Source: a virus
DNA length: 64,000 nt
IMG/VR virus record: IMGVR_UViG_3300042402_002841
Span: 62,001 to 126,000 of that record
Reading direction: 5' to 3' (one strand)
Shown here: piece by piece, positions 26,919-36,820 of the stretch
Numbering within the stretch: position 1 is the stretch's first letter
Layout: every line of letters begins with the position of its first letter
Position numbers and translations under genes: made by a program
The notes under the pieces: model-generated
The model's input: the letters and a program-made list of their open reading frames with translations, nothing else
The model's database searches: none
What the model was told of the DNA's origin: nothing

Positions 26919-27100
26919 TTGATGACTCCTTAGTTGTATCCGCTGCTCGGCTAGGAGAGTTGTTTGGGACTGACCCAATACAACTTTTAAACTGCAGTGA
27001 AGACGAATGGTTGATACGCCTTGCCTGTGCTAAAGTTATTAGTAACGACCGTGAAGACCAGGAAAAACAACGCCAAAAAGCGCAAAACTCTGGCCGTTAG
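26882..27100 (+). CDS. Tail assembly chaperone extension, -1 frame
   Basis: After an in-frame TGA at 26879-26881 the -1 frame is open to the TAG at 27098-27100 and reads YDGVFNELVDDSLVVSAARL followed by GELFGTDPIQLL and a basic end. It has no credible start codon of its own, so it is best read as the gpGT-type extension made by -1 frameshifting between 26882 and 26915. That would give a fusion of about 240 residues. The only repeat-like site in the overlap is GGACCCT (26888-26894), where CCT can re-pair as CCC; a canonical XXXYYYZ heptamer is absent. Confidence 0.7.
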   Translation, partial: HIGPYDGVFNELVDDSLVVSAARLGELFGTDPIQLLNCSEDEWLIRLACAKVISNDREDQEKQRQKAQNSGR

Positions 27101-27118
27101 CGAATTACTGGAGCATCA

Positions 27119-30100
27119 ATGGCTGAAGCGAAACTTACAATTGACATTGATGTTGATGGTGTAGCAAAAGCAGTAACAGGCCTAGCCAGTGTTAATAGGG
27201 CTGTAAGAAACATTGACAGCAGAACAAATGGTCTTGCTACAACCGCTCGTGGGGCTGGACAAACAATACAGACCAGCGTTAATAAGTGGAAAAAGTCTTT
27301 TGACCAGTTTGACAAAATGGTCAAGATGGTGGGAACCGTAGGCTTAAAAGGCCTTTCAATGGCGCTCAAATTTGCAACTTTTGAAATGGCCGCTATGGGT
27401 GCAGCCATGCTTGCCGTGCATGGTGCCTTTATCTTGGGTAATGCAGCAATGAAGGCTATGAAGGCCACCTTGGGGCCTCTTGCTGCTGGTATGACTGGGA
27501 TTGTCGCAGCAGCAGCCGCAGCATCTGCGGCAATCAGGGAGCAGCAAGCCGCAATGTGGGCTTACAAAAATAACTCCGCCCCCCAGTTTGGTTCTGGTTT
27601 AAATCAAGCAAGAATGGTGATGCGTGCCCTTCATACTGATGTTGAATTGTCAACAGTCGGCATTGAGAATTTAAACAAAGCCTATGGGACCATTTCAAAA
27701 TCTTCAACCTTTACAGCACAGAGTCAAAACCTTCTTAAAGGATTAATGGACTTTGCTTCAGCGGGTCAACCAATTGAAGAAGGAATAACAAAAGCAGCAG
27801 AATTGGTTGCTTTGCTCCAAGATTCAAAAAAGTCTTTTTCTGAAGCAAAATCATCAGCAGAACAACTTTTTCCAGATAAAAAAGCCGTTCAAAAAGCGAT
27901 GAAAGACTTAAAAATAAATACAAAAGAAGGTCTTCAAAAAGCAATCACAAGCGGTGAATTGGCAAAGGCTGCTGGTGTTGAAGGTCAGTTTGATGCAGTT
28001 TCTGGAACCTTGATGAACAGAGTAAAAGGCTATTTTACTATTTTGAGAAATCAATTAGGAGACCTTGGTCAACCACTTCTTGAACCAATAAAAGAAGCAG
28101 CAAATTCAATATTTAATATTCTTCGTCGTGGGTTTGTAAAAATTTCTGGTAACACACAAAAATTTGGCATGGGCTCAATGCTTGAAGGTTTAGTCAATAT
28201 GGTTGACAAACTCACTACATGGTCCACTGATTTGATTAATGAAAATATTTCATCAGTTGAAGGCATGTTTGAGAAAATGGCTGGATGGTGGAAGGATTTT
28301 AGATACGGCTGGAATGAAACGCTTGACAAATTAAGACCGTTTATTGATGGTGCTCGCGTAATTGAAAAAGCATTTGGTGAAGTGTGGCGACATGTAAAAG
28401 ATATTGTTGGTTCAGGTTTTGGTCAATTCAATGAATGGCTTCAACAAAATGAAGAAACGGTAGTTGAATTTGGTGGAAAAATCGGAGACCTTTTTACTTC
28501 AATTATGAAGTTTCAAATGGAAATGAAAAAAATCATTCAAGACCTAATGCCCTTTATCAACAATGTTATTGGTGGCGTGTCGCAAATGGTTGACCAGATG
28601 ACCAGTTTTATAAAAGCGCTTCGGTCAATTACTGGCGGTGGCGTTATTGGAGCGCTTGCTAGTCTTCTTGCAATTAGGGGCGCGTTTGGTGCAATGAAAA
28701 ACACCAAAGGCGGATGGATGGCAAAACAAACAATAACAACTCAACCAATAAACGCTCAGCAAGTTGTTATTAACACTCCATCTGTGGTCCCTGGCGGTGG
28801 AAGACTTGGAACCACTGGCGCTGCAATGCGTAATGGGGTACCAGCAGGACCTGGCGGTTTAGCAAGCGCTACTCCCCGATATGGCCTAGCCAGTAGTGGG
28901 TTTGGGCCAACAAATTATCCACAATATTATGCGCATGGAGGTCCTGGGGGCTTAGGTGGTACTCGTGGAGCGCCCCTTCCTGGACCCGCTATACCAATGG
29001 TTGGCCAACCAGGTTATCAACCAAGCCTTATTCATGGTCCGCAAAGAACCCGAGGAAGAAGAGCAGCCGTAGGCGCTTACAACAGGTTTAGAAACTTTTC
29101 TTACAACACATTTACGATGCCTGCCGAATCAGACGAAATGTATCAACAGAGACGGGCTACAGAAACAAGAATTGATAGACACGGAAACGAAGTTTATACT
29201 CGTTCAGCAAAGTTTAGACAAAGACAAGCAGCCCAAAGAGCGGCTCGTTCTGGACCGTTCATGTCTAAGGGGTATAAGGCTTTAGGGCAGTTTCAAGGTT
29301 CTCAAGGTGTGAAGATGGGAACTGGTCTTGCTCTTGGAGCAATGTCTCAATTTGCACCAGCAGAAGCACAGGGCGCGCTTGCTCTTGGTGGAATGGTTGG
29401 CATGATGAACCCGCTCGCTGGTATTGGTGTTGCTGGTCTTGGTACTGCTATGAAATCCAAAACAACAACAGGAGGAATGCTTTCTGGTGCTGCTGGTGGA
29501 GCAGCGATGGGTGCGATGGTTGGAAGTATTATCCCAGGACTTGGGACAGCGGCAGGTGCAGCGGCAGGCGCATTGATTGGTGCCGTAGGTGGCGGAATCA
29601 TGGGGTCTATTAATAAAAATAAAGAACAAGTAAAGGCCGCAAGGGAAGCAGCATCAAACGCTGGACAAAGCATTATTAATGGAGTTCTTTCTGGTGTTCT
29701 TGATGGAGTAAGGAAAGAAAGCGGCACTAAAGGTAGAACCGTTCTAAGAGATGCACTTCCAAATATTAGAGCAAAACAAGAATCAGCCCTCAGCATCATT
29801 AATCAAGCACCAGAAAAAAGAGGAAATTACTTCGGAATAATGCCAGACGCATTGGACCGTGGTGCAACTGGTGGTCAAATTGGTCTTGTTATGGAAAACT
29901 ACACCAAAAAAAGAATGCCAGGAATATTGAGAAAAGCAATTGGCGCAGCAACGATGAGTATGGATATTGCTGGAAATCTTGCTTATGGAACAGTTAGCAA
30001 ACTGGGTATGAAAAGCCTTACTGACAACCGTGTTCTCAACCCCCTTGGATACTCAACCAATAACCTTAAAGATGTTGATAAGAGAAAACAAGAAGAGGCT

Positions 30101-31672
30101 TTGAGAACCTTATATAGAAAACAAGATTCTTTAGGAATGAAAATTTCTGAAAAAGAACTCCAAGAAATGATGAAAAAACCTGGAGACGCACTTAAAAAAA
30201 TGCGCAAAGACATGGAGAATAACGAAAAAGCCATGGGACCAATTCAGGATTCCTACAACGCAAGAATGGATAAGTTAGGAAAAATTACTGGCAAGTCTGA
30301 CAGGGAGATTAATGATTTAGCAAAATCAATGGGCGTCAACCTCATGGATAATACTAAAGAATTTACAGAGGTATTAAAAGACCTTGGATTGGCAACAGTA
30401 AAAACAGTACAACAACTGCAGAGTGCCTTAACTAATGTCTATGTTGATGCTTTGTCAGAATTTGACAAAGCAATTAAAGCGCTCCAAACGCCACAAATCC
30501 TTGATGAATCAGCAGAGGCTTTCAGAAGACTTTATGATGCTCAGGGCGGAAGCGTAACAAAAGAGCAAGAACTTCAATATGTAAGTGATTTTTTTGAACA
30601 AACACTCACATACTTTGAAGGCGACCCAATGAAAGCGTACGCGCAAACTATTGAGTCTTTGCAGAAAAACGGAACTGCTTTTACTGACCCAAGAAGCCCG
30701 CTCTATGGAATGCAGAACATGGACTTGCTCGGCAGTGATGTTACTAAGGGTGTTTTGGAGAGAATGACTTCTGGATTTGGTGCCGAATATGGTGGGCGAC
30801 TGAACTCAATGCTCATGCAGTCAGGCGTATCTGTTAATCAAGAAGATTTTAACGCAAGATGGCAAGCCATGACCATGGACCAAAGAATGACTGCTGCTTC
30901 GGCTATTACTGGAGGAATTGGAACTGGAAAAGATAGGCAGATGGCTATCAATAAGTATGGTTCTGAATCGGCGGCACTGTTAGCGGTGGCAGGCTTGACT
31001 GATTTGACAACTAGCGCAGTTGAAACACCAGGAACAGAGGCAAAAGACCTTGCTGAAGTTTCAGAAGAAATAGCAACAGCAACAACTAGGTTGATTGACC
31101 AAATGTCTGAGTATTTTAAAGTAGCAGATAATGCAGTTCCTTCTTGGTACAACACTCCTCCATCTTGGTGGGACCCTAAAGATACTTCAACCCCTCGCGG
31201 TCAGGCTTTTGGTGACACAACCTCAAGTCGTCTCTCGCAGACAATGGCTCGCCACGCCTCTATGAATAGCATGTTGACGGGAACACGCACTGTCACTTCT
31301 GGCTATAGAAACTACGGTCTTGGTTCAATAAATTCCGACCATGTAACTGGAAGAGCATATGACCTTGTTGGTCAAAACCTGGGACAGTACCAATCCTTAG
31401 TCAGGGGAACTGGTGGTTTTGCAGAATTCCACGGAGTTAATGGAGCAAGACATCTTCATGTAGTTCCTGGTTCTGGGGCTATTGGAGATAGCCGTGTACC
31501 TGTATCTTCCTCTACTACACCAGGGCCGATAGTAATGTCTGGCGGTGGAGGTGGTGGAAATAACTACAACTTCTATGTGAGTGGAAATCAAAATGCCTCT
31601 GCTGGTGAAATAGCAGAAATAGTTATGCAAAAAGTTAAAGAAGTAGAACGCTCAAATAGGGAGAGAAGATAA
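27119..31672 (+). CDS. Tape measure protein with M15-type peptidase domain
   Basis: The 1517-residue product sets tail length and occupies the tube lumen. The N-terminus (LTIDIDVDGVAKAVTGLASV) and an Ala/Gly-rich hydrophobic stretch near residues 90-140, plus another at about 740-840, are typical. Long helical regions follow. Residues about 1395-1450 hold a peptidase of the M15/LAS type: SGYRN, SDHVTGRAYD (His and Asp zinc ligands) and ARHLHV (third His), which would cut peptidoglycan cross-bridges during DNA entry. A Gly/Pro-rich stretch around 28855-28900 contains two GLAS motifs like those in the prohead protease fusion. Confidence 0.93.
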   Translation: MAEAKLTIDIDVDGVAKAVTGLASVNRAVRNIDSRTNGLATTARGAGQTIQTSVNKWKKSFDQFDKMVKMVGTVGLKGLSMALKFATFEMAAMGAAMLAVHGAFILGNAAMKAMKATLGPLAAGMTGIVAAAAAASAAIREQQAAMWAYKNNSAPQFGSGLNQARMVMRALHTDVELSTVGIENLNKAYGTISKSSTFTAQSQNLLKGLMDFASAGQPIEEGITKAAELVALLQDSKKSFSEAKSSAEQLFPDKKAVQKAMKDLKINTKEGLQKAITSGELAKAAGVEGQFDAVSGTLMNRVKGYFTILRNQLGDLGQPLLEPIKEAANSIFNILRRGFVKISGNTQKFGMGSMLEGLVNMVDKLTTWSTDLINENISSVEGMFEKMAGWWKDFRYGWNETLDKLRPFIDGARVIEKAFGEVWRHVKDIVGSGFGQFNEWLQQNEETVVEFGGKIGDLFTSIMKFQMEMKKIIQDLMPFINNVIGGVSQMVDQMTSFIKALRSITGGGVIGALASLLAIRGAFGAMKNTKGGWMAKQTITTQPINAQQVVINTPSVVPGGGRLGTTGAAMRNGVPAGPGGLASATPRYGLASSGFGPTNYPQYYAHGGPGGLGGTRGAPLPGPAIPMVGQPGYQPSLIHGPQRTRGRRAAVGAYNRFRNFSYNTFTMPAESDEMYQQRRATETRIDRHGNEVYTRSAKFRQRQAAQRAARSGPFMSKGYKALGQFQGSQGVKMGTGLALGAMSQFAPAEAQGALALGGMVGMMNPLAGIGVAGLGTAMKSKTTTGGMLSGAAGGAAMGAMVGSIIPGLGTAAGAAAGALIGAVGGGIMGSINKNKEQVKAAREAASNAGQSIINGVLSGVLDGVRKESGTKGRTVLRDALPNIRAKQESALSIINQAPEKRGNYFGIMPDALDRGATGGQIGLVMENYTKKRMPGILRKAIGAATMSMDIAGNLAYGTVSKLGMKSLTDNRVLNPLGYSTNNLKDVDKRKQEEALRTLYRKQDSLGMKISEKELQEMMKKPGDALKKMRKDMENNEKAMGPIQDSYNARMDKLGKITGKSDREINDLAKSMGVNLMDNTKEFTEVLKDLGLATVKTVQQLQSALTNVYVDALSEFDKAIKALQTPQILDESAEAFRRLYDAQGGSVTKEQELQYVSDFFEQTLTYFEGDPMKAYAQTIESLQKNGTAFTDPRSPLYGMQNMDLLGSDVTKGVLERMTSGFGAEYGGRLNSMLMQSGVSVNQEDFNARWQAMTMDQRMTAASAITGGIGTGKDRQMAINKYGSESAALLAVAGLTDLTTSAVETPGTEAKDLAEVSEEIATATTRLIDQMSEYFKVADNAVPSWYNTPPSWWDPKDTSTPRGQAFGDTTSSRLSQTMARHASMNSMLTGTRTVTSGYRNYGLGSINSDHVTGRAYDLVGQNLGQYQSLVRGTGGFAEFHGVNGARHLHVVPGSGAIGDSRVPVSSSTTPGPIVMSGGGGGGNNYNFYVSGNQNASAGEIAEIVMQKVKEVERSNRERR

Positions 31673-33216
31673 TGACTAAAGAAGGAATTTCATATCAAAA
31701 TCCTATTAGGTTTCGGAATGCTTCAACGAATGCTGAAAACTACGAAAAAGCAAGTAAAATTTTTCAATCCCAAGTTCCTGGAAGATTTGTTCAAGATGCA
31801 CTTAATGTTTATTTTTGCACTACATACAAATCTACCAGAGGTGAACCTATCTGGAACAGAATAAATCAAGCAGACGGAAAACCTCTTAACGGTAAATATA
31901 TTTTAATAAATTTCGGAAAATCTGGAGAAACACCAGAATCCAAAACTTTAAATGGTCAAAAAATTTCTTACACAATTTCGTCAGTAAGGCTTCGTTTAAA
32001 TGCAAACAGAGCATACGACAAGAAAGCGCTTGGTAGTTTTGTTTTTGTCCTCTTGCCAAGCAACGACGCAGTAGCCCCAACATCCCCAACAGGAACAGTT
32101 GCAAATCCATTAGTTCAAACTGGTGATAGTTCAACATATGCATTAACGGCAAATATTCTTGAAGGAAAAGATAGAAATGCGCAAGCATACGCATATCTTT
32201 CTAAAGACACGAATGGAAGAAGTGGTTCTGGAACTGTAAGAAGAGGAACTACACCTGCAACAACAAGTTCAACTCCGAGCATCGCGTCTATTGTTGGACG
32301 ACAGGAGTCTGCAGCAATAACTGCTTCAACAGGAAGAACAAGTTCTACACCCCCAAGGCCAAATCCAAGCGGTTCAAGCCCATCTTCACGCAGAACTTCT
32401 GGGGGCAGGTCAAATACTCCTCCGAATGTCAGTAATTCTCCCAGTCTCTCTACGGTTGTCGTGAGGTTGCAACCAGATAGGAATATATTTAACGGCAGAG
32501 GACTCTACAACGGATATGTAGATAAGCCATATATTCAGCAAACAATTTCAGTTTTTAGCAATACCCGTGATGAAAGAAATCAAGAACAGCCAACACGGGA
32601 AAGAATTGTAAGAAGACATGTATTTGAAATAATTCCAAATACTTTTGAATTTTCTCAACTTTCTTCTACATGGAACGAAGTTGAAAGAAGTGGAAATTAT
32701 CCGCTAGTTGATTGGGCTAAATATAACTTGACAAAATGCAGTTTTAGATTTCTTGTTGCAAGCAGAAGAATAGATGAAATAGAACAGCAAAGAACTCTAG
32801 TAAATGATGGAATGGATGTTTCTATTGAACAAGAAATTGAAAACATCAGAATAATGGCTGGCTCACCCTCTCCAGTCACATTTTACAATTTTAATAAACT
32901 TCTCAGCACTTCCTATAGGTTCCCCTACCTTGAAAATACTAGAGGAATTCAGTGGGTAATTGCCGATTTATCTGTTACAGCCACAAGACTTACACCAAAT
33001 GGCCGAGGTATTGCTGCTGCTGAAGTTTCAATTACATTAAACGAATATCCAGAGATAGCACGAGATATTGTATTACTCCCACCTCTTGCGCCAGATAGAC
33101 CAATTCCTCAAATATGTAGACCTAATCCATGCCCACCGCCCACCCCTAGGGCAAGAGGGTTGTTGACCGATACATTTACTATTGATAGAAGTATCTACAC
33201 TCCAGAGAGCAAGTAA
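31672..33216 (+). CDS. Baseplate/tail-tip protein with disordered linker
   Basis: This 514-residue gene overlaps the tape measure stop (TAATG). An N-terminal domain (KYILINFGKSGETP, ISSVRLRLNANRAYDKKALG) is joined by a long Ser/Thr/Pro/Gly-rich linker (about residues 190-265) to a C-terminal domain with FEIIPNTFEFSQLSSTWNEV, VDWAKYNLTKCSFRFLVASR and VSITLNEYPEIARD. The latter resembles proteins placed between tape measure and hub in contractile phages, which carry a LysM-like or gp53-like part. The role is inferred from order. Confidence 0.62.
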   Translation: MTKEGISYQNPIRFRNASTNAENYEKASKIFQSQVPGRFVQDALNVYFCTTYKSTRGEPIWNRINQADGKPLNGKYILINFGKSGETPESKTLNGQKISYTISSVRLRLNANRAYDKKALGSFVFVLLPSNDAVAPTSPTGTVANPLVQTGDSSTYALTANILEGKDRNAQAYAYLSKDTNGRSGSGTVRRGTTPATTSSTPSIASIVGRQESAAITASTGRTSSTPPRPNPSGSSPSSRRTSGGRSNTPPNVSNSPSLSTVVVRLQPDRNIFNGRGLYNGYVDKPYIQQTISVFSNTRDERNQEQPTRERIVRRHVFEIIPNTFEFSQLSSTWNEVERSGNYPLVDWAKYNLTKCSFRFLVASRRIDEIEQQRTLVNDGMDVSIEQEIENIRIMAGSPSPVTFYNFNKLLSTSYRFPYLENTRGIQWVIADLSVTATRLTPNGRGIAAAEVSITLNEYPEIARDIVLLPPLAPDRPIPQICRPNPCPPPTPRARGLLTDTFTIDRSIYTPESK

Positions 33217-33222
33217 TTACAA

Positions 33223-34869
33223 ATGTTTAGTAAATCATCTTTGCAAATAGGGGACCTAACCCAACAAACAATGGCAATTATTGCCGAAAATTTATTAACA
33301 ATAAATGTTAATTACACAATGGATATGTCTTCTCAGTTGTCTTTTACAGTTATTGACCCTGGATTTGAAATGGCGTCCAATAATTATTTTCAAGTTGGAA
33401 GAGATGTTGTTTATGAGTCGTCAGTTTTTTTTCAATCAAGAATACCAACAACCAACACAGATACAGCCGTACCCGTCCGTGGAAGAATGCGCTACACATA
33501 CGAGATATCAAGCGCTTCTGTTCAGCAAAACGGAACAGCCTCTCCGCAGTGGACTATAGAAGCATTGCCAAAAGCAGTAATGCAAATGAAGAGAGATAAA
33601 AAACCAGGGAACATTGGGGGTTCTGGTTATGAGTTTGTGAGAAAAGCCGCCAACAAATATGGTCTTGCTTTTGTTGGTGAAAAAAGTTCACGAATTAAAA
33701 ACGCATCAAAAAACTCTGGAGACAATCAAGCCGATTCTGTATGGACTGTAATAACAAATATTGCTCAAAATTCTCAATATGTTGTTTTTGTTGCAGACGG
33801 AACACTTTATTTTGCATCAGAAAAATGGCTTTTATACAAATGGGGTTCAGAAAAAATAATTGGTAAACCAAAATTAGACAAAAATGGAAAACCAATAAGA
33901 AACAAGGATGGAACGCCACAAAAAAATCCAGACAAATTTTTTGTACCTCTTGATTATCCTGCAAAAAGTGAAGCAAATGCTCGTAAATTTGAAGTTTTAC
34001 AACTTCCAAATATAAGAAAATCAGAAAACGACCCGATGGCTGGAGATGGTAGTCTTTTAGTGTCGCGAAATAACGGTGTTGCTCTTAGGCCAGGGATGAC
34101 CATTAGAATTAATAGCATCCCAACCATGAATATATTTTATTTAATTACGGGCGTTTCTTATGGAGAGCAGATTACTGACCCAGTTTCTGTGCAGTTCAGA
34201 AGTCCAGAAAGACTTGAAGTAAATGGCAAGCCAGCCAAAATTCCACAATTACCAGTAGGTAAAATTTTTGATAGTAAATATTTTACTGAATCTGTAAGAC
34301 TTGGCGACACTGCGGTTGGTAGTCCAATATTCAATGAAACAACTCCTCCTTTTGTTGCTTCTGGAACAACATTAAACCCTGTTGGTCCACAAACCGCTGG
34401 TGTTATACCAAATTCAAGAAGAATTGATGTCTATCCAAGGTCTCAGTTTGAATTAGCAATGTTTGGAGATGCAAATAGAGGATTACCAAACCCTAACCAC
34501 ATATTGGAAGGGGGAAATATTGATTGTTGGAACAGACCAGTTGTTGTTACAAATTCAGATAACTTGACATTTTGCGCAACCATTAGACCGCATATATATA
34601 CTAAAACAGTAATGGGAGACACTATTTATGTAATTACTGAAAGAATATGGTGTGTTTCTGGAGTTCCAACAACATTGAGTACTGAGGATGCAGAAACCAG
34701 ATACAACACACAGGGTGTTCATCATGGAATATTTGGCAATATTACAAGCGCTCAAAGATACATTCCAATTCTTGTTCGCATACAAAAACTTGTGATTAAA
34801 GAAAGATTCAATGAGTCCTACCAATCAATTTGGAACGGTAGAGCACCGCTAGTAACTAGGTGTAGTTAA
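33223..34869 (+). CDS. Baseplate hub protein (gp27/gpD-like)
   Basis: The 548-residue product has the beginning expected of hub proteins: IVNVNY-type strands (LLTINVNYTMDMSSQLSFTV, IDPGFEMASNNYFQVGRDV), an RKAANKYGLAFVGEKS helix and LRPGMTIRINSIPTMNIFYL, as in phage late-control D/gp27-like proteins. An OB-fold spike gene follows directly by TAATG, reproducing the hub-spike order. No lysozyme motif is seen. The last 150 residues have no recognisable match. Confidence 0.72.
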   Translation: MFSKSSLQIGDLTQQTMAIIAENLLTINVNYTMDMSSQLSFTVIDPGFEMASNNYFQVGRDVVYESSVFFQSRIPTTNTDTAVPVRGRMRYTYEISSASVQQNGTASPQWTIEALPKAVMQMKRDKKPGNIGGSGYEFVRKAANKYGLAFVGEKSSRIKNASKNSGDNQADSVWTVITNIAQNSQYVVFVADGTLYFASEKWLLYKWGSEKIIGKPKLDKNGKPIRNKDGTPQKNPDKFFVPLDYPAKSEANARKFEVLQLPNIRKSENDPMAGDGSLLVSRNNGVALRPGMTIRINSIPTMNIFYLITGVSYGEQITDPVSVQFRSPERLEVNGKPAKIPQLPVGKIFDSKYFTESVRLGDTAVGSPIFNETTPPFVASGTTLNPVGPQTAGVIPNSRRIDVYPRSQFELAMFGDANRGLPNPNHILEGGNIDCWNRPVVVTNSDNLTFCATIRPHIYTKTVMGDTIYVITERIWCVSGVPTTLSTEDAETRYNTQGVHHGIFGNITSAQRYIPILVRIQKLVIKERFNESYQSIWNGRAPLVTRCS

Positions 34870-35240
34870 TGTCGTCAATAGTTAATAGATTAAAAGGCTC
34901 ATCCCACCCAACACCACCTGGTGGGATATATGTAGGTTCTATAAAAACCGTTGCCCAAGATGGCCGTGTTTATGTAAATATTCCAAAACTGAGCAACACA
35001 ATAGGTCCAATCAGAGTCGCTAACTCAAATGCAAATAAAAGATTGACAGTTGGAACTCAAGTTCTATGCGCTTATACAAACATGACGAACGAAGAAATGT
35101 ATGTAATTGGAAATATAACCCCATCAGACATATTTACACCAGTGATTGCATCGCCAGTTTCTGGTCAGATACTTAAGTATGACGGCACAAAATGGATTAA
35201 CGGAACAGTTGATGTTATTGAAATACAGGTTTTTAGTTAA
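34869..35240 (+). CDS. Baseplate spike/assembly protein with OB fold
   Basis: The 123-residue product reads PPGGIYVGSIKTVAQDGRVY, then VNIPKLSNTIGPIRVA and LTVGTQVLCAYTNMTNEEM, a compact beta-barrel like the gp5/gpV OB domain that caps the hub. The C-terminal GQILKYDGTKWING is a short motif also found at fibre N-termini (compare [14 protein letters not shown] in the collagen-like fibre), perhaps a shared docking segment. No needle-type repeats are present, so the tip may be supplied by another protein. Confidence 0.7.
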   Translation: MSSIVNRLKGSSHPTPPGGIYVGSIKTVAQDGRVYVNIPKLSNTIGPIRVANSNANKRLTVGTQVLCAYTNMTNEEMYVIGNITPSDIFTPVIASPVSGQILKYDGTKWINGTVDVIEIQVFS

Positions 35241-35302
35241 AATTATGTTTAGTACAAGAAATTACACCCTACTCATCCTGTGTGGATGTTCATTGATTTT
35301 TG

Positions 35303-35311
35303 TGAGATAAT
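35303..35311 (+). promoter_or_regulatory. Extended -10 promoter candidate before baseplate wedge
   Basis: TGAGATAAT matches an extended -10 hexamer in the 77-base gap between the spike and wedge genes. A -35 box is not evident. It would start transcription only a few bases before the ATG at 35318, so the mRNA would have a very short leader. Such a leader has no room for a ribosome site, and none is visible. Confidence 0.3.
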
Positions 35312-35317
35312 ACAAAC

Positions 35318-35614
35318 ATGGACTGTCTTTCTTTCCCTATCAAATTTACAAACGAGGGTTTAAAAAGGCTGCCCGAAGGAAGTTTTGATTTTTTTAAACA
35401 AATATTGACAATATCAATGCTAACTGAACCTGGGGAACATCCAATAACTCCAGACTTTGGTGTTTATGACCCGTCATTTATACCCGTTGAGCCAGAAAAT
35501 TTTATTTTAAATGCCGCAAGATTTGTGCCCGAGGTTGAGATTAGAAACATCAACCCAACCCTGAATGCTGACGGTAGTGTAGATGTTGAATTCTCTTTTG
35601 ATTTGCGCAGGTGA
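35318..35614 (+). CDS. Baseplate wedge protein, gp25-like
   Basis: The 98-residue product has the gp25/W fold signature: SFPIKFTNEGLKRLPEGSFD, FKQILTISMLTEPGEHPITP, then DFGVYDPSF and a C-terminal VEIRNINPTLNADG strand. In T4 and Mu-like baseplates this protein nucleates sheath assembly and joins the wedge to the tube. The gpJ-like gene follows at five bases, the usual order. Confidence 0.88.
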   Translation: MDCLSFPIKFTNEGLKRLPEGSFDFFKQILTISMLTEPGEHPITPDFGVYDPSFIPVEPENFILNAARFVPEVEIRNINPTLNADGSVDVEFSFDLRR

Positions 35615-35619
35615 TTTGA

Positions 35620-36819
35620 GTGCCCATTGATTTTTCTGAATATGTATACCTTGTGCCTTTTGATGTTTCTCCAACATCTGTTTACCTTGACGCAATTGAC
35701 TACGCAAAAATTGTTCTTCCAGAGTTTCAGCCAAGACAAGGAACTCCAGAAGATGCAATTCTTCAGGCTGTCTCTTACATTTCTGCATTAAACATTGCTG
35801 CGATAAACAGACTTCCAGACAGATTGATGGCTGGTCTTGTTGGAATGATGGGGGTTGAAATTGATGATGGGGAAAAAGCGATTATTGATGTTGAATTTAC
35901 CTGTATTGACAATTTGGGCACAACTATTCCGCAGGGAACCCTTTTAAGACATGACTATGAATTTTTAGGTGAGCAAAGGTCTGTTTATTTTCAGACAAAC
36001 GAAGAGGGAATTATTGCTCCAGTAGACCCAGAAGACCCACTTCCTACGGCGATTATTGAAGCAGAGGCTATTGATGTCGGGGTCGTATTGCCTATACCAA
36101 ATGGCACAGAGTTGACTATTGATACTCCTACATCAAATATCATTAGTGCGGTTCTTGATGCAACGGTAAATAGTGGAACAAACCCAGAAAATGAAAACGA
36201 TTATTTAAGTCGGGCTGTTGCATATTTAGGCTCTCTTTCTTCCTCTTTTGCTAAGGCTTCACAAATTGACGGTTTTGTTCTTTCAAGATTTTTATCAACC
36301 ACAAGTCGGTGTAGAACTTTTGATTTAACAAATCCAGTAAGTGGACTTCAGTGGGATGACGAAAATGAGCCTGGGTATTTAACAGTTTTTGTTTATGGAA
36401 TCAATCAACAATTAACAAACGACCAAAAACTTGACATTTTGATAGCAGTTCAAGAAAGAACAGTCGCTGGATTAAGTGTTTCAATTGAGGATGTAAAACT
36501 TGTTGATTTGACAGTTATGGTTGAGGTTGCTCATTCTTCTGATTATGACAGTGATGTTATTCAAGAGAATATTGAAAATACACTTATTAACTATTTTTCT
36601 CCAACAAATTACAGGTTTACACAGTCCATGAAACTTTCAGAATTTTATTCAGTATTGTCCGCAATACCTGGAGTTATATACATTAATTCACTTTCAGTTA
36701 CACCTGGAGACGGTGGTGAAAATGATGGGGATGGAAATGTTGATTTTGACCTAAAAGGTTCATTGCCTCAAATTGCAATAAACGACATAACAGTCGGTTT
36801 AACATCATTGGAAGTGTAA
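35620..36819 (+). CDS. Baseplate J-like protein
   Basis: GTG start, 399 residues. PEFQPRQGTPEDAILQAVSY, then INRLPDRLMAGLVGMMGVEI and later TNPENENDYLSRAVAYLG and TTSRCRTFDL match Baseplate_J proteins (P2 gpJ / T4 gp6 class), which form the wedge ring around the hub. A C-terminal domain (YFSPTNYRFTQSMKLSEFYS, VLSAIPGVIYINSLSV) is also typical. It is followed at one base by the gpI-like gene. Confidence 0.9.
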   Translation: MPIDFSEYVYLVPFDVSPTSVYLDAIDYAKIVLPEFQPRQGTPEDAILQAVSYISALNIAAINRLPDRLMAGLVGMMGVEIDDGEKAIIDVEFTCIDNLGTTIPQGTLLRHDYEFLGEQRSVYFQTNEEGIIAPVDPEDPLPTAIIEAEAIDVGVVLPIPNGTELTIDTPTSNIISAVLDATVNSGTNPENENDYLSRAVAYLGSLSSSFAKASQIDGFVLSRFLSTTSRCRTFDLTNPVSGLQWDDENEPGYLTVFVYGINQQLTNDQKLDILIAVQERTVAGLSVSIEDVKLVDLTVMVEVAHSSDYDSDVIQENIENTLINYFSPTNYRFTQSMKLSEFYSVLSAIPGVIYINSLSVTPGDGGENDGDGNVDFDLKGSLPQIAINDITVGLTSLEV

Positions 36820-36820
36820 A

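Noticed and set aside
29347-29799. Minus-strand frame of 150 residues within the tape measure gene
   Set aside because: Its Ala/Pro bias mirrors the Gly/Ala-rich hydrophobic region of the tape measure. It has no ribosome site and sits inside a well-supported gene.
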